Assembly (NCBI GenBank): GCA_020186115.1
Contig: WSYJ01000175.1
Coordinates: 116,194 to 180,193, forward strand
Length of the DNA: 64,000 nt
DNA from: Histomonas meleagridis
Lineage: Eukaryota > Parabasalia > Tritrichomonadida > Dientamoebidae
Reading direction: 5' to 3'
Under the pieces are notes generated by a model. It was not told where the DNA came from, searched no databases, and was given only the letters and a program-made list of their open reading frames with translations. The translations under genes and the position numbers were made by a program. Positions 60,445 to 64,000 of this stretch are shown in pieces. Every line of letters begins with the position of its first letter. The first letter of the stretch is position 1.

Positions 60445-61261
60445 GATTTTGAAAAACTAATGGATTTTGTAGGAATTTCGAACCCAAATTTTTCGATGTT
60501 ATCAATTTTGATAGAATTAAAGGTCGTTTTGTGGAAAGCTCCAGAAAAATTAATAAAATTTGGTTAACGAGCACTTTTGCATAGATAACATTTGGAAAAA
60601 AGATTTTACGAAATCTATTGTGAAATACTTTGATCATAATTGTCCTTTATATCTCGAATTTTTATAATATAAAAAAAATTATATTTATTTAACCTAAGGC
60701 GGAAAATAACGAAATTACAATTAACAATGCAACAGGAAAATAATCAATACAGAAAAAAATTAAACTAATAATCAAAAATATTTTTAAAAATATTAGGTTC
60801 ACCCAAAATCAGTGTGAAAATTTTACAAAATTATCTGTTTGATTAATGTTTATTAATAAAAAGTAATTACTTTTTGTTAGTATTTGGCTTTCTTTAAGGA
60901 TAAAGGAAAATCCAATTTTTGACTTTGAATAAATATTTGAATAATTTTCCATCATTAATTATTCAAATTGTTTATTGATTTAAAAATTTAAAATTGCTTT
61001 CTCCATCTTTTATGTATTCTGGAATACATGAAAGTGATGGAAAATTCCATCATTCATAAAAAATGTAAAAATTAGTATTTCATCAAAAAAGACAAACTTA
61101 TTTATCTAACTTAGAACAAACGCACGCGCACTCAAGGGCGCTACTTTCATGCTATTAAATTTTAATAATAATGCAATATGGTTTCACATGCATGAAATAA
61201 AAATCTAACACAAAAAATAAAAAACAAGTATTTTATTGAAGTTTTTGCGCAATATAAATTT
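60445..61261. other. Long intergenic region, no gene seen
   Basis: About 820 AT-rich bases. Contains palindromic ATGGAAAATTCCAT (about 61036-61050) and a CG-rich island ACGCACGCGCACTC near 61118. No open frame with recognisable content and no RNA gene noticed. Confidence 0.5.
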
Positions 61262-61675
61262 TTAATTATGATATAAAAATGGAATATTTTGAATTTGATT
61301 GAACTGTGTGGAATCCAAATCATCAAAACAAATAATCTCTGTACTTCCACTTACGCCAATACCTGAATTTTGAGGCATATCTACAAATGTTGTATTATCA
61401 AATTCCATAATTGGTTCTGGTTGAATTTGAATCTGTGGAATTTGCATATTTTGTGATTGTTGTGCAATTGGCATGAGTTGTTGTTGAGGAGGTGGAACTC
61501 TTTTAGGCTGTTGCTTTGGATTCATTTGTTCGTTTGGAATAAATGGTTCACTTCTATGGGACACTATCATATTTCTGATGCCTTCAAGAGCAAGTAATGC
61601 GATTTCTGTTTGTATTGGTGAGTTTTTGGATATTTGTTCCAGGATGGCGCCAAGTTCCAGGAGCCTTTCCATCAT
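61262..61675 (-). CDS. Short Gln/Pro-rich protein, unknown function
   Basis: Predicted about 137 residues from Met 61675 (MMERLLELGAILEQ). A short helical N-terminal domain (about 1-45, ending EIALLALEGIRNMIVSH) is followed by a Gln/Pro/Met-rich low-complexity tail and an acidic end (EIICFDDLDSTQF). The frame is also open to an ATG at 61732, but an AAACGTT motif (61717-61723) typical of promoters here lies inside that extension. It is divergent from the Rab5-like gene. It might be a small Mediator-type subunit, but I have no firm evidence. Confidence 0.55.
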   Translation of the reverse strand: MMERLLELGAILEQISKNSPIQTEIALLALEGIRNMIVSHRSEPFIPNEQMNPKQQPKRVPPPQQQLMPIAQQSQNMQIPQIQIQPEPIMEFDNTTFVDMPQNSGIGVSGSTEIICFDDLDSTQFNQIQNIPFLYHN

Positions 61676-61871
61676 TTCATATTTCGCATCACATGTCAGC
61701 CAAAAAGCACGATAACAAACGTTCTTAAACATTCAATTTTCAAAATCAACCTGCTTTTATTTGGCGCTTTTTCAGAGTTATCTTTTGAAATGTATCAATT
61801 ATTTCAAAACCAGATTGTGAAGTCTGTTGACATAAACCGCCCTATCGTATCTATCGATTTAATCAAAACGC

Positions 61872-62522
61872 ATGCCGTCAAGCGATGAAGAACTCGATGT
61901 CCCAGAACCAAAGGTTGTATTAGTGGGGCAAGCAAATGTAGGCAAAACATGTATTGTTCAAAGAGCAGTTAATGGTATTTTTAATGACGAAACTGCTAAT
62001 ACTCTTGGAGCGTCTTATACAACATTACTAATAAGTGATGGAGATACACCAATTTCAAGGCTTCAGATTTGGGATACAGCAGGACAAGAGAAGTTTAGAG
62101 GAATGGCACCAATGTATTATAGGGGTTGTGATGTAGCTATCTTAATCTATTCTATCGATGATATGTCTTCCTTTGAAGAAATAGAATCTTGGTATCATTC
62201 CTTAAAGGAGAATATTGATAAGACTTCAATTGATTTGTACTTGGTTGGAAATAAGAAGGATCTTGTAGAAGAACGCCAAGTTTCATATGAAGACGGAGAG
62301 CGCTGTGCAGTTCAATTAAATGCCAGGTTTTACGAATTAAGTGCCAAAACAGGAGAAGGTATTGAAGATTTCTTCAGGACAATTGCAAGACTTTTTACCG
62401 ATAAAGTCAATGGCGGAAAACAAGTTCAACATAAGGATGAAGATAAAAAAAATACAGTTTCTCTTAAATCAGAAGATAAAACAAATTCACATCCCAAAAA
62501 GAAGTTCACATGTTCTTTCTAA
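61872..62522 (+). CDS. Rab5-like small GTPase, divergent
   Basis: Predicted 216-residue GTPase. Motifs: P-loop GQANVGKT, switch I TLGASYTTLL, WDTAGQEKFRGMAPMYYRG, NKKD and ELSAKTG. MAPMYYRG and the TLGASY effector region are closest to the Rab5/Rab22 group, which acts on early endosomes. The NKxD motif reads NKKD as in normal GTPases. The C-terminus TCSF has a single Cys three from the end, which is not the usual CC, CXC or CaaX of Rabs, so prenylation may be atypical. A 30-residue charged tail precedes it. Confidence 0.88.
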   Translation: MPSSDEELDVPEPKVVLVGQANVGKTCIVQRAVNGIFNDETANTLGASYTTLLISDGDTPISRLQIWDTAGQEKFRGMAPMYYRGCDVAILIYSIDDMSSFEEIESWYHSLKENIDKTSIDLYLVGNKKDLVEERQVSYEDGERCAVQLNARFYELSAKTGEGIEDFFRTIARLFTDKVNGGKQVQHKDEDKKNTVSLKSEDKTNSHPKKKFTCSF

Positions 62523-63321
62523 TTACACACAGAAAATGTTTCTTTAGTTGGAACAAAGCTCATTGAAGAACGTAAATGAATGTTTAAGCAATCTTAATGA
62601 TCGATTTTTTTTGTTTGTGCGTTCTTTTTTATTCAAACCGTTTTAAACGATTAAAATAATTTTTTGATAGTAATTTAATCGTTTATTAATTCAAAAAGTA
62701 CTTCCATTGATTTTTTATCGTTTTAATGCTTGAGTGTTGAATTTTTACACGCAAAGTTGCTCACCTATCGTTCCTGTACCGTTAAAAAAGAGACTCCGAC
62801 GAACCAACGTTCCAAAAAATTTGAGACAAGTCTGTAGGATCAGTCCGACAAAGGTTTCTTTAATTAAGAGCTTTTATATTTTATAGTGGTAATATGATAT
62901 TATATATTTTATATGTAAAAATATTATTTTTCATTTTTAAATCATTTATATATATAAATATTGATATTTTTATATTTTTAATTAAATGGTTTATATCGAT
63001 TTTGAATTCAAAATTATCGATTTTTTTTGCTTGGGACGATATTTATAGTACAGATATTCAATATCACATCACAACCGGCGCCATCTATGCCAGGATACGT
63101 TAGCGTTCGGTACCCTGTATAATCATATATTACTAAAATAATTATATATTTTTAGAAATAACGGTCGCCTATCGTTTAAAATTGAATACTTTATTCGATA
63201 AATTCAATTTATTTTGATCGTCTTCAACTCCTTTTTATTTTTAAACATAACGGGCTCCAAGAGACAAATCAATTCTAGGTACCTAAAAAACAATATTAGA
63301 GAAAATTGAAAAATGAATTGT
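62523..63321. other. Long intergenic region with a shared decamer
   Basis: About 800 bases. It contains TAACGGTCGC (63159-63168), the reverse complement of decamers at 19858 and 42558, and a short GC-rich patch (63070-63112, CCGGCGCC and GTTCGGTACC). Long A/T runs fill the rest. No gene recognised. Confidence 0.5.
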
Positions 63322-63783
63322 TTATTCATCTAAATTTAATTCTGACTGGAGGAAAATGTCATCAGGCGTTTTGATTTCCACCAACTTGAATTTTCTTTTG
63401 ATTGCTTGGATATCTTCATCAGGGCATCCGTTAAATGAATCATCAATATTATGATTTGCAGTGACAATAAATTTGAAACTACCTGGATGCATCACCACTG
63501 AGCTTCCTTTCACTTCCCCCAAGAATAAGTATCTATCTGTATAGATCTTTATATGCTGCAGTAATGCTTCACCATTAAATGAAATATCATCTAAAATCAC
63601 GACTTTATTGTCCCCAAGCAGATACCCATCCCACCACTTATTTAAAGCTCTAGGATATATTAGGTGCCCAGGTACTTTGTGAGCCCATCGTGACTTTCCC
63701 ATCCCTGCATGCCCCCAGATTCAAATATTTTTGTCTTTAAGATCGCCATTGTACGTTACTGTTCCTGCCATATTTTTTGACAT
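63322..63783 (-). pseudogene. CRESS-DNA-virus-type Rep helicase fragment, broken
   Basis: A 154-codon frame from ATG 63783 with an in-frame TGA at codon 21 (63723-63721), immediately before the Walker A motif GHAGMGKS. Downstream are Walker B (VVILDD), motif C (VTANHN) and a basic AIKRKF stretch, in the order of the superfamily 3 helicase domain of Rep proteins from circular single-stranded DNA viruses and related plasmids. The N-terminal HUH endonuclease domain is not visible up to the window end. Rep-like fragments are known in other protist genomes. I read it as an endogenous, inactive remnant; host range of the source is unknown. Confidence 0.78.
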
Positions 63784-64000
63784 GTTCGCTCTCCTTACAG
63801 TAAGAATTTGGTTTCTAAACTATTTCCAAAAAAAGGAAAGCACGATACCTCACAATTATTTAATTTTCCAATTGAGTATAATCGTACTTCACAATTTTTT
63901 TCTTCATAAACTAGTCATTTGTTTTCCTTTTTCTAGAGAAAATCGGTATTTACTGTTTATTCAGTTTTTCAATAGTGTAAGCAATTTACACACACACACA
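63784..64000. other. Window end, non-coding
   Basis: Just over 200 AT-rich bases ending in a CA dinucleotide run (about 63988-64000). No HUH domain or other coding sequence recognised. Confidence 0.45.

Noticed and set aside
62894-63103. Plus-strand 69-codon hydrophobic frame
   Set aside because: Composition is what random AT-rich DNA gives (Ile/Phe/Tyr/Lys), with no upstream promoter word or recognisable motif.

Overview
The window looks like nuclear DNA of a parabasalid (trichomonad), most likely a Tritrichomonas-type organism. It is very A+T rich, genes are mostly single-exon and tightly spaced, and it carries trichomonad hallmark families: DUF3447/ankyrin proteins, BspA-like leucine-rich repeat fragments, an R2R3 Myb, many Rab-type GTPases, and viral or transposon debris. 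The species call is inference; no rRNA or tRNA gene is present to settle it.

Layout. 0-9 kb: a left-truncated unknown gene, a divergent RING / F-box-LRR pair, then a DUF3447 gene followed by a long ankyrin array. 9-16.8 kb: a dense housekeeping block with an HP1-like chromo/chromoshadow protein, a membrane glycosyltransferase-like protein, a bromodomain-NET protein, ribosomal protein eS6, a nucleoplasmin-like protein, the ribosome-assembly factor Mrt4, a coiled-coil protein and a Rab1-like GTPase. 16.9-22 kb: accessory debris (degenerate tail-fibre-like gene, DUF3447 pseudogene, 27-bp-arm palindrome, tyrosine-recombinase fragment between inverted repeats). 22-36.5 kb: two inverted copies (about 3.2 kb each) of a surface-protein locus flanking a Myb, a UDP-glucose:glycoprotein glucosyltransferase, a small unknown gene and an actin-interacting-protein-1 homologue. 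36.5-47.9 kb: Roadblock, coiled-coil and V-ATPase subunit a genes, a 34-bp minisatellite of about 54 copies, a second ankyrin array with its DUF3447 head, and a PP2A-family phosphatase. 48-64 kb: a UEV-RING protein, an SLC35F6-like transporter, a UBA-SEP protein, a third DUF3447/ankyrin locus, BspA-like debris, an internally deleted arsenite-methyltransferase-like gene divergent from GAR1, a fourth decayed DUF3447 head, two unknown genes, a Rab5-like GTPase and a broken Rep-helicase fragment of CRESS-DNA-virus type.

The most unusual feature is the architecture of the ankyrin arrays. About 40 ankyrin units in three arrays are each about 90 nt of open ankyrin sequence followed by an AT-rich spacer of about 80 nt. 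The period is exactly 170 bp in most cases, and spacers carry stops and frame changes but no consistent GT...AG boundary. No ankyrin segment that I read contains a stop. Length changes keep the 170-bp phase, except a 153-bp variant that makes the spacer itself an in-frame length. I cannot tell from sequence alone whether this is unusual splicing, another kind of bypass, mini-ORFs or a homogenised non-functional array.

Functionally, the housekeeping genes cover chromatin (HP1-like, bromodomain-NET, nucleoplasmin-like), ribosome production (eS6, Mrt4, GAR1), secretory and endosomal traffic (Rab1, Rab5-like, UGGT, V-ATPase a, UEV-RING, UBA-SEP) and cytoskeleton (AIP1, Roadblock). Many starts have an AACG/CGTT core within about 100 nt upstream, which resembles Myb recognition elements described in Trichomonas.
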